From Polynucleobacter sp. MWH-UH35A (GTDB taxonomy: Bacteria; Pseudomonadota; Gammaproteobacteria; Burkholderiales; Burkholderiaceae): DNA of 64,000 nt. The stretch covers positions 1,364,001 to 1,428,000 of the forward strand of contig NZ_CP061285.1 in assembly GCF_018687075.1 (NCBI RefSeq). Reading direction: 5' to 3'. Made by a program: the position numbers and the translations under genes. The notes below the pieces were generated by a model. The model was not told where the DNA came from. It was given only the letters and a program-made list of their open reading frames with translations, and searched no databases. Below are positions 16,103-25,089 of this stretch, piece by piece. Position 1 is the first letter of the stretch, and each line of letters starts with the position of its first letter.

Positions 16103-17116
16103 ATGGAACAGTTTCATGCGCTACTCATTGCCTCCTACGGAAGGCATTATTTAGCGCAGCGTTTAACCACAGACGCCGATGGCTATGAATCCCCTGATGG
16201 CCCACTGATTCAAGTGAGCACACCTGCCAAGCAGCATATCGGCGCAGTAGGTGATCGCTTATTACTTGAAATGACTTCGGCCGATCAAGCGCGCATTATT
16301 CAAATCGAGCCTCGAGAAAATCTTCTCTATCGCTCAGATGCATTTAAGAGCAAGCTCATTGCCTCTAACGTTGATCAAATCTTAGTGGTGCTCGCAACAC
16401 AGCCCGCCTTCTCCCCAGACCTTTTGGGAAGAGCAGTAGTAGCAGCAGAAGCCAATCAAATTGGGCTACATATCCTACTCAATAAATGTGACCTTAAAGA
16501 CAATCTAGAGCATGCTCGCAAAATCATCGCGCCCTATGCGCACATGGGCTATCAGGTCAGCGAAGTCTCCGCTAAATTTGACCCCGCTTCTATTGATGCA
16601 TTGCGCGCTGCACTCCAAGGCAAGGTTTCCGTCTTTGTTGGTCAATCTGGTATGGGCAAATCGAGCCTACTCAATGCCTGGATTCCGAATGCTGCCGCTC
16701 TCACACAAGAGTATTCAGTTCGCCTAGATACCGGCAAACACACAACGACTGCCTGTCGTTACTTTGAATTGCCTGAGGCATGGGGTAGAGATGAAACCGG
16801 CAAGCTGGGTGCACTAATAGATTCCCCGGGCTTCCAGGAATTTGGCTTAGCGCATATGTCCGTGAGCGAGCTGCAACATGCCTTTAGAGAATTTAAAGGC
16901 CTGCTTGGTAAGTGTCGCTTTCATAATTGCGCGCATTTATCTGAACCTGATTGCGCGGTGCAAGAAGCAGTAGAGAGAAATGAAATAGCGCCAGAGAGAC
17001 TGGCGCTATTTAGACAGCTGCATTCAGATTCGAAAACAGCAGATATACAAATTCAGGGTATTAGCCAAGCCAAAGAGCGATGGTCAGCATTAGCAACAAA
17101 GCCATCCAAGCGATAA
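16103..17116 (+). CDS. rsgA: small ribosomal subunit biogenesis GTPase RsgA
   Basis: A 337-residue circularly permuted GTPase that helps mature the 30S subunit. After an OB-fold domain (to about 80), the G motifs appear in permuted order: NKCDLKD (G4, about 132), GQSGMGKSSLLN (G1, about 179-190), TTTACRYFEL (G2 region) and DSPGFQEFGL (G3, about 237-246). The C-terminal zinc site is CRFHNCAHLSEPDCAV. All catalytic motifs are intact. It is coupled to the Ste24 gene (2 bp gap). Its last 56 bp overlap the opposite-strand CobD/CbiB-like gene. Confidence 0.95.
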   Translation: MEQFHALLIASYGRHYLAQRLTTDADGYESPDGPLIQVSTPAKQHIGAVGDRLLLEMTSADQARIIQIEPRENLLYRSDAFKSKLIASNVDQILVVLATQPAFSPDLLGRAVVAAEANQIGLHILLNKCDLKDNLEHARKIIAPYAHMGYQVSEVSAKFDPASIDALRAALQGKVSVFVGQSGMGKSSLLNAWIPNAAALTQEYSVRLDTGKHTTTACRYFELPEAWGRDETGKLGALIDSPGFQEFGLAHMSVSELQHAFREFKGLLGKCRFHNCAHLSEPDCAVQEAVERNEIAPERLALFRQLHSDSKTADIQIQGISQAKERWSALATKPSKR

Positions 17117-18020
17117 CTAAGCGCCACACCAAACCTACCGCAGAGCGCATGGTTCGCTCAGTTGGCTCAAGACCTACCTCATAAATTACTGGCTCACCCG
17201 CTTCGGCCATACGCAAGGCTTCATCACTATCAGGCTCGCTCATCGGCTCACCCAAGCGAACACCAAGCGCACCACTGCCGGCGGCCAAAATCACCGCAGA
17301 TAAAGAGTCAGACCATTTTTGCGTTAGGTAACGCCAACCATAGACCGCACCCTCAAAGTTACCAACGATTGCAAAGCCCATCGCTGTAATACGTGCAGGA
17401 ACCCAATCCAAGACGTAGAAGAAATGACGCGAAGATTCGCTCAAGTTATAGTCACCACGCTCAGACCAGCGCTTAGCTGCAATGTCAGCGAGACGATACA
17501 AGACCACGCCTGCAGGGCCCATTGGCATCATGAACCAGAACAACACTCCAAAGACATGATGATGTGAGCCAATGATGGCTCGCTCTAATGCCAAGGAAAT
17601 CACTTCTGTCTCGGTGAGATTCGAAGCATCTAATTCTGGGCCGTACCACTCACCCAAGGCAGCTCGCGCTGCCGGCAAATCATGCGCTTCAATGGCTTCA
17701 TGTACTGCGGTAAAAGAATGGCTAAATTGACGGAAGCCAAAAAACAGATACGCTATAACGATGTTCCATAGAAAACCGAGGATTGGGTAAGTCACCATAC
17801 ATGTGACGTACACAATGAAGACTAAAAAAGTAGGTAATACGAAAGCTACCAAGCAGGCCATACGTGCACCCACTGGGCTTGCGCCTTCTTCGGATTTGCC
17901 GCCGAACTCATTAGCAACCCAATCTAACCAGCGAGCGCATACACGCGCGATCCAGTGGCTTGATGTTACTGGGCGATATTGCTCAACAATGAGGGCGAAG
18001 AGAATAGAAAAGAAAGTCAT
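17061..18020 (-). CDS. CobD/CbiB-family membrane protein
   Basis: A 319-residue membrane protein with hydrophobic segments near 1-12, 50-75, 80-100, 160-180 and 295-317. MTFFSILFALIVEQYRPV at the start and LERAIIGSHHHVFGVLFWF in the middle match the CobD/CbiB/AmpE-like family conserved in Burkholderiales. True CbiB joins aminopropanol to cobyrinic acid, but no cobalamin gene lies nearby, so an AmpE-like sensor or membrane role is also possible. Its start overlaps the Nudix stop by 4 bp, and its 3' end overlaps rsgA by 56 bp on the opposite strand. Confidence 0.8.
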   Translation of the reverse strand: MTFFSILFALIVEQYRPVTSSHWIARVCARWLDWVANEFGGKSEEGASPVGARMACLVAFVLPTFLVFIVYVTCMVTYPILGFLWNIVIAYLFFGFRQFSHSFTAVHEAIEAHDLPAARAALGEWYGPELDASNLTETEVISLALERAIIGSHHHVFGVLFWFMMPMGPAGVVLYRLADIAAKRWSERGDYNLSESSRHFFYVLDWVPARITAMGFAIVGNFEGAVYGWRYLTQKWSDSLSAVILAAGSGALGVRLGEPMSEPDSDEALRMAEAGEPVIYEVGLEPTERTMRSAVGLVWRLVIAWMALLLMLTIALWLG

Positions 18021-18754
18021 ACTTTTAATAAATGATAAAGGTTACGCAACATTCCCGCAGTAGCACCCCAAATAAAGCGGTTCTCATATGGCATTGAATA
18101 AAAGCGACGTCCGCCCTGCTCACTTTGCCACAGTCTAACCTGATGATTGGCAGGATCGAGTAAAAAACTAAGGGGCACCTCAAATACATCCGCCACCTCA
18201 AATGCATCCAAGACGTATTCTGCCTGAGCTTGGACCAACCCCACTACTGGAGTGACGCTATAGCCAGAAACCGTTAAATACTGCGGTAAGTGCCCAATAA
18301 TCTCGACTCGCTTAGGATCAAGCCCAATTTCTTCCTTGCTCTCACGTAAGGCGGTGTCATTGGGGCTTTGGTCTTCGGGGTCCATGCGCCCACCTGGAAA
18401 GCTAATTTGCCCAGCATGATCACGCAAATGATTGGTTCTTTGCGTCAACAATACAGATAAGCCATCCACCTTTAACACCAAAGGAATTAGTACAGCTGCC
18501 TCAGTAACTTTTCCGGCGGCTTGACGTTTGGCAATAATATCCGCCGCAATCACGTGGCGATTCTCATCGGTAATCTCAGGTTGCCAATCTGGCGGGTTTT
18601 GCAAACGGGCTCTTAATCCGGCCGGCTCTAGATACTCTTTAGATACCTTCTTTTCATGAGTACATACCTGATGAATCGGAACCGCTTGCGCATCAAACCC
18701 CGGAGGAGCGGCAACATTAATTGCGTAGTCTTCGGGGCTGGAGGTCTTGGGCAT
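18017..18754 (-). CDS. CoA pyrophosphatase-type Nudix hydrolase
   Basis: A 245-residue protein whose Nudix box reads GRMDPEDQSPNDTALRESKE followed by EIGL (about 143-166), containing the Mg2+-binding REXXEE-type element. Just before it, LTQRTNHLRDHAGQISFPGG carries the UPF0035 signature that marks coenzyme A diphosphatases such as NudL. It should cleave CoA or acyl-CoA to 3',5'-ADP and phosphopantetheine; substrate preference is inferred. An N-terminal extension of about 90 residues precedes the domain. It is the first gene of a pair with the CobD/CbiB-like gene (4 bp overlap). Confidence 0.88.
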   Translation of the reverse strand: MPKTSSPEDYAINVAAPPGFDAQAVPIHQVCTHEKKVSKEYLEPAGLRARLQNPPDWQPEITDENRHVIAADIIAKRQAAGKVTEAAVLIPLVLKVDGLSVLLTQRTNHLRDHAGQISFPGGRMDPEDQSPNDTALRESKEEIGLDPKRVEIIGHLPQYLTVSGYSVTPVVGLVQAQAEYVLDAFEVADVFEVPLSFLLDPANHQVRLWQSEQGGRRFYSMPYENRFIWGATAGMLRNLYHLLKV

Positions 18755-18773
18755 ATTGATATTCTAAGGCAAC

Positions 18774-18798
18774 AAAAAAGGCGACCTAGGCCGCCTTT
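18774..18798. terminator. Rho-independent terminator after rplS
   Basis: AAAGGCG and CGCCTTT flank a palindromic CCTAGG core; on the minus strand the stem is followed by TTTTTTG. It lies 22 bp beyond the rplS stop and should end the rpsP-rimM-trmD-rplS transcript. Confidence 0.82.
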
Positions 18799-18819
18799 CT
18801 GATTGCATCAAGGCAGCAA

Positions 18820-19215
18820 TTATTCAGCGGCTACTGCAGCTGTTGGTTTTACACGCGCTTGAAGCTTTTCTTTAATACGTGCTGACTTACCTGAACGATC
18901 GCGCAAGTAGTACAACTTCGCACGACGTACATCACCGCGACGCTTCACTTCAACGCTAGCAATCAATGGTGAGTATGTTTGGAAAGTACGCTCAACACCT
19001 TCGCCAGAAGAAATCTTACGCACGATAAAGCTGGAATTAAGTCCGCGATTACGTTTAGCAATCACAACGCCTTCAAAGGCCTGGGCACGCTTACGTGTAC
19101 CCTCAACAACGTTAACGTTAACAACCACTGTGTCGCCAGGAGCGAAACTTGGTAGTACTTTGTTAGCGCTTAAGCGAGCAATTTCTTCTTGCTCAATTTT
19201 TTCAATTAAATTCAT
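18820..19215 (-). CDS. rplS: 50S ribosomal protein L19
   Basis: A 131-residue ribosomal protein at the 30S-50S interface. Highly conserved blocks are [16 protein letters not shown] (24-39), [20 protein letters not shown] (41-60), [20 protein letters not shown] and the [20 protein letters not shown] stretch (92-111). It is a little longer than the E. coli protein, with an Ala/Glu tail. AAGGATTAAAA precedes the ATG. It is the last gene of the classical rpsP-rimM-trmD-rplS operon and has its own terminator. Confidence 0.98.
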   Translation of the reverse strand: MNLIEKIEQEEIARLSANKVLPSFAPGDTVVVNVNVVEGTRKRAQAFEGVVIAKRNRGLNSSFIVRKISSGEGVERTFQTYSPLIASVEVKRRGDVRRAKLYYLRDRSGKSARIKEKLQARVKPTAAVAAE

Positions 19216-19348
19216 TTTTAATCCTTAAACATCATATTAGCGTTTAATCCCGAGATCTAAATCAACGGACCTAATAGAGGATGCAGTTAAAACAATTTCA
19301 CTAAACCAAAAACTAAACCACCCATTCACTACTGCACACTAAAAGTAT

Positions 19349-20095
19349 TTACAGAGAGCGAAGAAATTGTTCATCTTCTCGGGTTAGCAACCCTTTGGCT
19401 CTAGCCGACTCAATTAAGTCCGGCCTTAACCTGAACGTCAGCTCCAAAGACTTTTGCCGACGCCAATCCGCTATTTTAGCGTGATGTCCGCCTAAAAGCA
19501 CGTCTGGAACAGATAAATTTTCATATATTTCAGGGCGGGTGTAGTGCGGATAGTCCAAAAGACCGTTCATAAAGCTGTCCTGAGTGGCTGATTCGCCGTC
19601 TCCAAGAGCCCCTGGAATCAGCCTAATCACTGCATCCATCATGGCCATAGCGGGGATTTCACCTCCAGAAAGCACAAAATCCCCAATAGAAAGCTGCAAA
19701 TCGACATTTCGATCAACAAAACGCTGATCCACAGCCTCATATCGACCACAAATAAAGCTTAAATTACCGTAACTGAGGATATCTGTCGCTTTCTTCTGAG
19801 AAAAACGTTCACCTTGAGGGGCTAGAAGGCAAATTGGGCCCGATTTAATATTCGCTACCTGATGGGCTGCCTTAATTTGAGCAACGGTATCTTCAAGGGG
19901 TTTGGCCATCATAACCATCCCTGGGCCGCCACCATAAGCTCGATCATCGACCGTTTTACGAGGGTCCAAACAAAAATCACGGGGATTCCAAAGATGAACG
20001 CTAGCCAACGATTGTTCACATGCACGCCCAGTAATACCCCACTGCGTTAAGGCAGAGAACATTTCTGGAAATAAGGTCACAACATCAAAGCGCAT
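19349..20095 (-). CDS. trmD: tRNA (guanine-N1)-methyltransferase
   Basis: A 248-residue SPOUT enzyme that methylates G37 of tRNAs from S-adenosylmethionine, preventing frameshifting. The start at 20095 gives the exact family beginning MRFDVVTLFPEMF; a longer frame reaching 20170 would overlap rimM and is rejected. The trefoil-knot motifs are seen: DDRAYGGGPGMVMM (about 53-66), CGRYEAVDQRF (about 113-123), and SIGDFVLSGGEIPAMAMMDA (about 131-150). The catalytic Asp region DYPHYTRP is intact. It lies 22 bp after rimM and 133 bp before rplS; nothing is seen in that gap. Confidence 0.97.
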   Translation of the reverse strand: MRFDVVTLFPEMFSALTQWGITGRACEQSLASVHLWNPRDFCLDPRKTVDDRAYGGGPGMVMMAKPLEDTVAQIKAAHQVANIKSGPICLLAPQGERFSQKKATDILSYGNLSFICGRYEAVDQRFVDRNVDLQLSIGDFVLSGGEIPAMAMMDAVIRLIPGALGDGESATQDSFMNGLLDYPHYTRPEIYENLSVPDVLLGGHHAKIADWRRQKSLELTFRLRPDLIESARAKGLLTREDEQFLRSL

Positions 20096-20117
20096 ATTCG
20101 TCAATATTATTGAATAA

Positions 20118-20684
20118 TTATTGCCAGTCAGACTGCCAATCAAGCGTAATCGTTTTGTTTGGTAGGTCAACGTTTTGCACCACCTCTTTTACAAATGGCA
20201 CCAAGTATTTAACTTCTTTGGTCTCTGGGTTGCCTATTGCAATCACACCATGAGCACCATTCTCAGTGACATCAATCACCTCACCAAGTGCTTCACTTTG
20301 TAAATTGATTGCATTGCATCCAATAAGGTCTACCCAGTAGTACGAATCACTTTCCGCTTTTGGAAATGCATCACGCGCCACCAAGACACGCGAACCCTTT
20401 AATGCAAGCGCTTGATCGCGATCATTCACGCCATCTAGTGACATCACCACATTACCGCTGTGCATCTTGGCACTCTTCACCTTGTATTGCGTTAATGATG
20501 CTTGCTCTGTAGATGCAGAAACGCCAGCATCCCTACGCGGGATCAAAGATAACCAAACAGACTTAGAGGAGAGTAGTGCTACAGGTTCTGAAGAGTGAGG
20601 CCTAACCTTCACTTGACCCCGCAAACCTTGCGCCTCAGAGATGGCGCCTAGTTCAATCAAATCATTTAGGGAAGGTGTACTCAT
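20118..20684 (-). CDS. rimM: ribosome maturation factor RimM
   Basis: A 188-residue protein that binds S19 and helps the 30S head mature. The N-terminal domain carries ELGAISEAQGLRGQVKVRPH (about 11-30), the family's GxI.xxxGxxGxxkv pattern, and the C-terminal PRC-barrel carries YYWVDLIGCNAI and VPFVKEVVQNVD. The ATG at 20684 is chosen; a TTG two codons upstream is possible, and AAGG lies upstream of both. It is the second gene of the rpsP operon, 92 bp after rpsP, with a hairpin in that gap. Confidence 0.95.
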   Translation of the reverse strand: MSTPSLNDLIELGAISEAQGLRGQVKVRPHSSEPVALLSSKSVWLSLIPRRDAGVSASTEQASLTQYKVKSAKMHSGNVVMSLDGVNDRDQALALKGSRVLVARDAFPKAESDSYYWVDLIGCNAINLQSEALGEVIDVTENGAHGVIAIGNPETKEVKYLVPFVKEVVQNVDLPNKTITLDWQSDWQ

Positions 20685-20733
20685 TTGCAAGACACCTTAT
20701 TTTCCCGAAATAGAACTACTAGCAATCCTGTCA

Positions 20734-20766
20734 CTAAAAACTCCACCACATCGATGAAGTTTTTAG
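20734..20766 (-). terminator. hairpin between rpsP and rimM, possible attenuator
   Basis: CTAAAAACT and AGTTTTTAG are perfect 9-bp complements separated by 15 bases, lying 11 bp past the rpsP stop on the minus strand. The T5 run falls inside the stem, so it is a weak terminator candidate. It could lower expression of rimM and trmD relative to rpsP, as is known for this operon in E. coli. Confidence 0.4.
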
Positions 20767-20776
20767 CAACGGAAAA

Positions 20777-21022
20777 TTAAACAGCTGGATTGTTTTTGAT
20801 CAAACGAACTACTGTTGGGGAAATTTGCGCACCAACACCAGTCCAGTAAGTCAAACGATCTTGAGCAATACGCATTGCTTGCTCAGTGGCCGCTGCTTGT
20901 GGGTTGAAATAACCAATACGCTCGATAAAGTTCGAGTCACGACGGTTGCGCTTATCAGTAGCAACAATGCTGTAAAAAGGGCGCTTCTTAGAACCGCCGC
21001 GTGCCAGTCGAATGACGACCAT
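20777..21022 (-). CDS. rpsP: 30S ribosomal protein S16
   Basis: An 81-residue ribosomal protein, full length. [20 protein letters not shown] and the [12 protein letters not shown] motif are unmistakable, as is the [20 protein letters not shown] end. S16 is an early assembly protein of the 30S body. AAGGAATAAGT before the ATG is a good ribosome site. It heads the operon rpsP-rimM-trmD-rplS; the 224 bp upstream (21023-21246) must hold its promoter and that of the divergent META lipoprotein gene. Confidence 0.98.
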
Positions 21023-21246
21023 ACTTATTCCTTAAAATCTAAAATGAAAACAGGTTGATTACAACCCAATGAAATTTCTACAAAAAACCTTGGGCTCCAG
21101 CTCACCAAATAAAGACACGGTAGAGCGGAAAACCTCATATTCTAGACGAAAACCCCTATTTCTTCCACCTATTTAAGCAGACAAAACAGTAGAATAGATG
21201 CCAGATCAAAGTAAAAAATACATTAAAAACAATAACTTAGACAAAT

Positions 21247-21771
21247 ATGACCATCAAATCCCGCTTTTCAGGACCCGCTAGAAGTAACTTAAATAAGCCT
21301 TTCCTGATGCTTTCTGGTCTTGGCCTAGGCCTTTTAGTCGGCTGCGCTAACGTGATTCCTCCTTGCGGAGCCAAGATCAGCCCACCAAGTAATGAGCTCA
21401 AAAATACCAAATGGGAACTCACTCGCTGGAATCTACCCCCCAATAGCAACGGTGAGGTGCGCACTCGGCAAATTCCTCAAGGAGATGCCAGCAACCCTAT
21501 CCAAATTATTTTTGATGCCAATGGGCAACGCGTCAGCGGCTCAACAGGATGCAATCGTTTTACCGCAACACTGGATGAAGACACTCGCGGCTTTTCTCTC
21601 AAACAAATCGCTAGCACCAAGATGGCTTGCAGTCCACAGCGTATGGAACTAGAAAATGACTTTCTTTATGAGTTAAACGACTATCGCAGTATCGTGCATA
21701 ACGGCGATCAATTACTCATGATCGGCACTGATCGCGAAGTGCTGAGCTTTACCCAAAAACCTAATAAATAG
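21247..21771 (+). CDS. META-domain lipoprotein (HslJ-like)
   Basis: A 174-residue protein with a lipoprotein signal: the stretch LGLGLLVGC places the lipid-bearing cysteine near residue 33. A second Met at position 20 (MLSGLGLG) would give a more typical signal length. The mature part is one META domain, with LKNTKWELTRWN (about 50-61), GQRVSGSTGCNRFTATLDED (about 96-115) and MACSPQRMELENDFL. HslJ in E. coli is a heat-inducible outer-membrane lipoprotein linked to novobiocin resistance. Function here is unproven. The next gene follows after 15 bp, so the two are co-transcribed. Confidence 0.83.
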   Translation: MTIKSRFSGPARSNLNKPFLMLSGLGLGLLVGCANVIPPCGAKISPPSNELKNTKWELTRWNLPPNSNGEVRTRQIPQGDASNPIQIIFDANGQRVSGSTGCNRFTATLDEDTRGFSLKQIASTKMACSPQRMELENDFLYELNDYRSIVHNGDQLLMIGTDREVLSFTQKPNK

Positions 21772-21786
21772 ACTTCAAAAGCCCCT

Positions 21787-22233
21787 ATGAAAAAATCGAA
21801 ATTTCTTTTTTGCACACTTGGATTATTTTTTCCGGGTAGCGGACTTAATTGCTTTTACCTCCAAGGACTCAAATCCTTTTGGGCGTGGATTCAGCTGTTT
21901 GCACTCATTGGTGGCGCAGCAGGCTGGATCATTTTAAAAGATGCTCACTTTCACTCAGCGCCAGGCTGGGTACTTGTTACCTTTGGCTTTATTGCGATTG
22001 AGGCAAGTTGGTTGACCACAATTGCTTATGGACTACGCCTGGACGAAAAGTGGGATGCACAATTTAATCCCGGCATTGAAGAACACCGCCGCAGTCGCTC
22101 TGGCTGGTTAGTCATCTTGACAGTGATTTTCTCTTTAGTCTTTGGCGCTGGCGTCATGATGACTTTTTTAGCGATTTCATTTGAGCAATTCTTTATCTCT
22201 CAAATCCATGAAGCAAAAAAGCTATCTCAGTAA
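21787..22233 (+). CDS. small membrane protein, TM2-like, unknown function
   Basis: A 148-residue protein with about four hydrophobic segments (5-20, 32-50, 58-80, 107-132). The start KFLFCTLGLFFPGSGLNCFY followed by a second membrane segment recalls TM2-domain proteins, where a short helix with PGxG precedes a paired helix. A charged loop (LRLDEKWDAQFNPGIEEHRR) separates the halves. No enzyme motif is seen. It lies 15 bp after the META lipoprotein gene and is followed by two tandem terminators. Confidence 0.6.
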   Translation: MKKSKFLFCTLGLFFPGSGLNCFYLQGLKSFWAWIQLFALIGGAAGWIILKDAHFHSAPGWVLVTFGFIAIEASWLTTIAYGLRLDEKWDAQFNPGIEEHRRSRSGWLVILTVIFSLVFGAGVMMTFLAISFEQFFISQIHEAKKLSQ

Positions 22234-22282
22234 TTGCAGATAGCTTTTCTTTTTCAAGAACCGCTCTTTGGAGCGGTTTTTT
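22217..22282 (+). terminator. tandem Rho-independent terminators
   Basis: The first hairpin (22217-22248) pairs AAAAGCTATCT with AGATAGCTTTT followed by CTTTTTC; its loop contains the stop codon of the upstream gene. The second (22259-22282) pairs AACCGCTC with GAGCGGTT followed by TTTT. Together they end the META lipoprotein/TM2-like transcript and separate it from the converging acyl-CoA dehydrogenase gene. Confidence 0.85.
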
Positions 22283-22309
22283 ATTTTCCTCAATATTTCT
22301 TAATATTTT

Positions 22310-24097
22310 TTAGAACTGCTCTACCTCTAAGGCATTTGTAGAGTGACCACTTTCTACAATTGATGTAGCTAAAGCTTGGGCTTGAGGCATCAAATTCTCA
22401 GCAAAGAAGCGTGCTGTAGCAATCTTGGCATCATAAAACTTTGGATCGCCGTCACGTAAGCCTTCTGCCGCTAAAAGCGCCCTCGCCATTTGCCAACCAC
22501 CTAATACCAATCCAGATAAACGGAGGTAAGCAAAGCTACCTGCATAAACTGCCTTGATATCAGTCTTTGCATTGGCAACGACATAGGCAACCGCTTGTTC
22601 AAATGCTGCACGCGCCAATGAGAGTTGCTTGAGCACCGCTTTAGCATTATCACTACCGCTTGCAGCCAACTCTTTTTCAGTGGCAGCAATTCTTTGAGAA
22701 AGTTCTTTGGCAATAGCGCCACCATCACGCACTGTTTTTCTGCCAACCAAGTCATTTGCCTGGATCGCAGTAGTGCCTTCATAAATCGTCAAAATTCGAG
22801 CATCACGATAATGTTGAGCGGCGCCAGTTTCTTCAATGAAGCCCATGCCACCATGAACCTGAACACCTAAGCTAGCCACTTCGATAGACATCTCTGTAGA
22901 GAAGCCCTTAACGATCGGCACTAAAAATTCATAAATAGCTTGATTGGATTTGCGGGCTGCTTCGTCTGGAGCAGCATGCTGTGCATCGTATGCAGAAGCA
23001 GCGTAGTAAGCCAATGCACGAGAAGCCTCTGTATAGGCACGCATCGTCATCAACATGCGCTTTACATCAGGCTGATGAATAATGGCAACTGGGCCAGGGG
23101 AACCAGCCAAGTCACGACTTTGTACGCGGTCTTTGGCATATTGAACCGCCTTTTGATAGGCGCGTTCTGCTACCGCTACTCCTTGCATGCCGACTGCGAA
23201 GCGAGCAGCATTCATCATTACAAACATGTATTCGAGGCCACGGTTTTCTTCGCCAACTAAATAGCCGATTGCGCCACCATGGTCACCAAATTGAAGTACT
23301 GCAGTTGGGCTCGCTTTAATACCCAACTTATGTTCAATCGAGACGCAGTGCACATCATTACGCTCACCCAATGAACCATCTGCATTCACTAAGAACTTTG
23401 GCACTACAAATAAAGAAATTCCTTTGACGCCTTCTGGCGCATCAGGCGTTCTAGCCAACACTAAATGAATAATGTTCTTGGCCATGTCATGCTCGCCATA
23501 AGTGATATAAATTTTGGTACCAAAAATCTTGTAAGTACCGTCACCTTCTGGCACCGCACGCGATCTGACCATGGATAAATCTGAGCCAGCTTGGGGCTCA
23601 GTCAAATTCATGGTACCCGTCCATTCACCCGAAATCATTTTTGGAACATATTGCTCTTGAAGTTCTGGGCTTGCTGCCGTTAACAAGGCTTCAATAGCCC
23701 CGTCAGTCAGCAATGGGCAGAGCGCAAAAGAGAGATTAGCTGAATTCACCATCTCTAGACAGGCAGTAGAAATGAGTTTTGGTAACCCTTGACCACCAAA
23801 CTCTGCTGGATGAATAACACCTTGCCATCCTGCGGCAGCGTATTGCTCAAATGCATTCTTAAAACCAGGGGTAGTTGTGACAACGCCATCCTTTAAGGAA
23901 CTCGGATTTTGATCGCCAGTCCAATTGAGGGGCGCAACAACGTCTTGGTTAAATTTTGCAGACTCTTCCAAAATTGCAGGCGCCAGATCCACATCTGCGC
24001 CTGCTTCTGCATAAGCGGGATAGGCAACAACATCCGATAGCCCAGCTAGTTCATTCATCACAAACAACATATCTTTCACTGGGGCTACGTATGGCAT
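22310..24097 (-). CDS. acyl-CoA dehydrogenase, long form (DmdC-like)
   Basis: A 595-residue flavoprotein dehydrogenase with a short N-terminal AcylCoA_DH_N segment, the core FAD domain and an extra C-terminal domain (about 470-595). LTEPQAGSDLSMVRSRA (about 165-181) is the FAD/substrate signature; GGMGFIEETGAAQHYRDARI precedes IYEGTTAIQ, whose glutamate is the usual catalytic base. It introduces an alpha-beta double bond into an acyl-CoA and passes electrons to ETF. Length and layout resemble DmdC (methylthiopropionyl-CoA dehydrogenase) and related long forms. It ends an operon with etfA and etfB; AGGAG precedes the ATG. The substrate is not certain. Confidence 0.9.
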   Translation of the reverse strand: MPYVAPVKDMLFVMNELAGLSDVVAYPAYAEAGADVDLAPAILEESAKFNQDVVAPLNWTGDQNPSSLKDGVVTTTPGFKNAFEQYAAAGWQGVIHPAEFGGQGLPKLISTACLEMVNSANLSFALCPLLTDGAIEALLTAASPELQEQYVPKMISGEWTGTMNLTEPQAGSDLSMVRSRAVPEGDGTYKIFGTKIYITYGEHDMAKNIIHLVLARTPDAPEGVKGISLFVVPKFLVNADGSLGERNDVHCVSIEHKLGIKASPTAVLQFGDHGGAIGYLVGEENRGLEYMFVMMNAARFAVGMQGVAVAERAYQKAVQYAKDRVQSRDLAGSPGPVAIIHQPDVKRMLMTMRAYTEASRALAYYAASAYDAQHAAPDEAARKSNQAIYEFLVPIVKGFSTEMSIEVASLGVQVHGGMGFIEETGAAQHYRDARILTIYEGTTAIQANDLVGRKTVRDGGAIAKELSQRIAATEKELAASGSDNAKAVLKQLSLARAAFEQAVAYVVANAKTDIKAVYAGSFAYLRLSGLVLGGWQMARALLAAEGLRDGDPKFYDAKIATARFFAENLMPQAQALATSIVESGHSTNALEVEQF

Positions 24098-24153
24098 TAC
24101 AACTCCTCTTTATTCGGTTTGATACTTATTAATCTCTAAAATCAATCTTCGAC

Positions 24154-25089
24154 TCAACCAAGCGCCTTTGTTAACTCAGGAACAGCCGTATTTAAATCCG
24201 CCACTAGGCCATAGTCAGCAACGCCAAAGATAGGAGCTTCAGGATCTTTATTGATTGCCACGATGACTTTGGAATCTTTCATACCAGCCAAGTGCTGAAT
24301 TGCGCCTGAGATTCCAACGGCAATATACAGCTGTGGAGCAACAATCTTGCCCGTCTGACCCACTTGGTAGTCATTTGGAACGTAACCCGCATCAACAGCA
24401 GCACGCGATGCACCCAAAGCAGCCCCAAGCTTGTCAGCCAATGGCGTAATGAGTTCTTGATATTTCTCACCAGAACCTAAGCCACGGCCACCAGACACGA
24501 TGATCTTGGCAGCAGTGAGTTCAGGACGATCAGATTTTGTTAGTTCGCGACCCACAAAAGATGACTGCGCTTTGCTATCAGCAGCTGCAGCCTTTTCTAC
24601 AGATGCTGAACCACCTGTTGCAGCCACAGGATCAAAACCAGTAGTGCGTACAGTGATGACTTTGATTGGGTCAGCACTATGCACCGTCGCAATTGCATTA
24701 CCAGCATAAATTGGACGCTCGAAAGTATCTGCAGAGACAACTTTAGTAATGTCAGATAACTGAGCAACATCGAGCTTAGCAGCAACACGTGGCAACACAT
24801 TCTTACCATTTGCTGTTGCTGGAGCCAGGATATGACTGTAGTTGCCTGCAATTGAGAGAATTTGCGCCGCTAATGGTTCTGCCAGTTGGTCAGCCAAATT
24901 GGTAGCATCCATTTGAATGACTTTGCGTACACCAGCAATTTGAGCTGCTGCAGTTGCGGCCGCATCTGCGCCACTACCCGCAACCAGCACATCCACCTCT
25001 GGAGAGCATTGCAAAGCAGCAGCCACTGCATTGAGCGTAGCTGCTTTTAAAGATTGATTGTCGTGTTCAGCAATAACAAGTGCGGCCAT
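24154..25089 (-). CDS. etfA: electron transfer flavoprotein alpha subunit
   Basis: A 311-residue FAD-binding subunit of ETF, which carries electrons from acyl-CoA dehydrogenases to the ubiquinone pool. The C-terminal FAD domain is clear: [16 protein letters not shown] (about 191-206), [20 protein letters not shown] (about 222-241), [20 protein letters not shown] (about 252-271) and [12 protein letters not shown]. The ATG lies directly after the etfB TAA. The operon order is etfB, etfA, acyl-CoA dehydrogenase. Confidence 0.97.
   Translation of the reverse strand: MAALVIAEHDNQSLKAATLNAVAAALQCSPEVDVLVAGSGADAAATAAAQIAGVRKVIQMDATNLADQLAEPLAAQILSIAGNYSHILAPATANGKNVLPRVAAKLDVAQLSDITKVVSADTFERPIYAGNAIATVHSADPIKVITVRTTGFDPVAATGGSASVEKAAAADSKAQSSFVGRELTKSDRPELTAAKIIVSGGRGLGSGEKYQELITPLADKLGAALGASRAAVDAGYVPNDYQVGQTGKIVAPQLYIAVGISGAIQHLAGMKDSKVIVAINKDPEAPIFGVADYGLVADLNTAVPELTKALG

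Noticed and set aside
20096-20170. Longer trmD start overlapping rimM
   Set aside because: The family begins exactly at MRFDVVTLFPEMF; the extra codons are rimM coding sequence in another frame.
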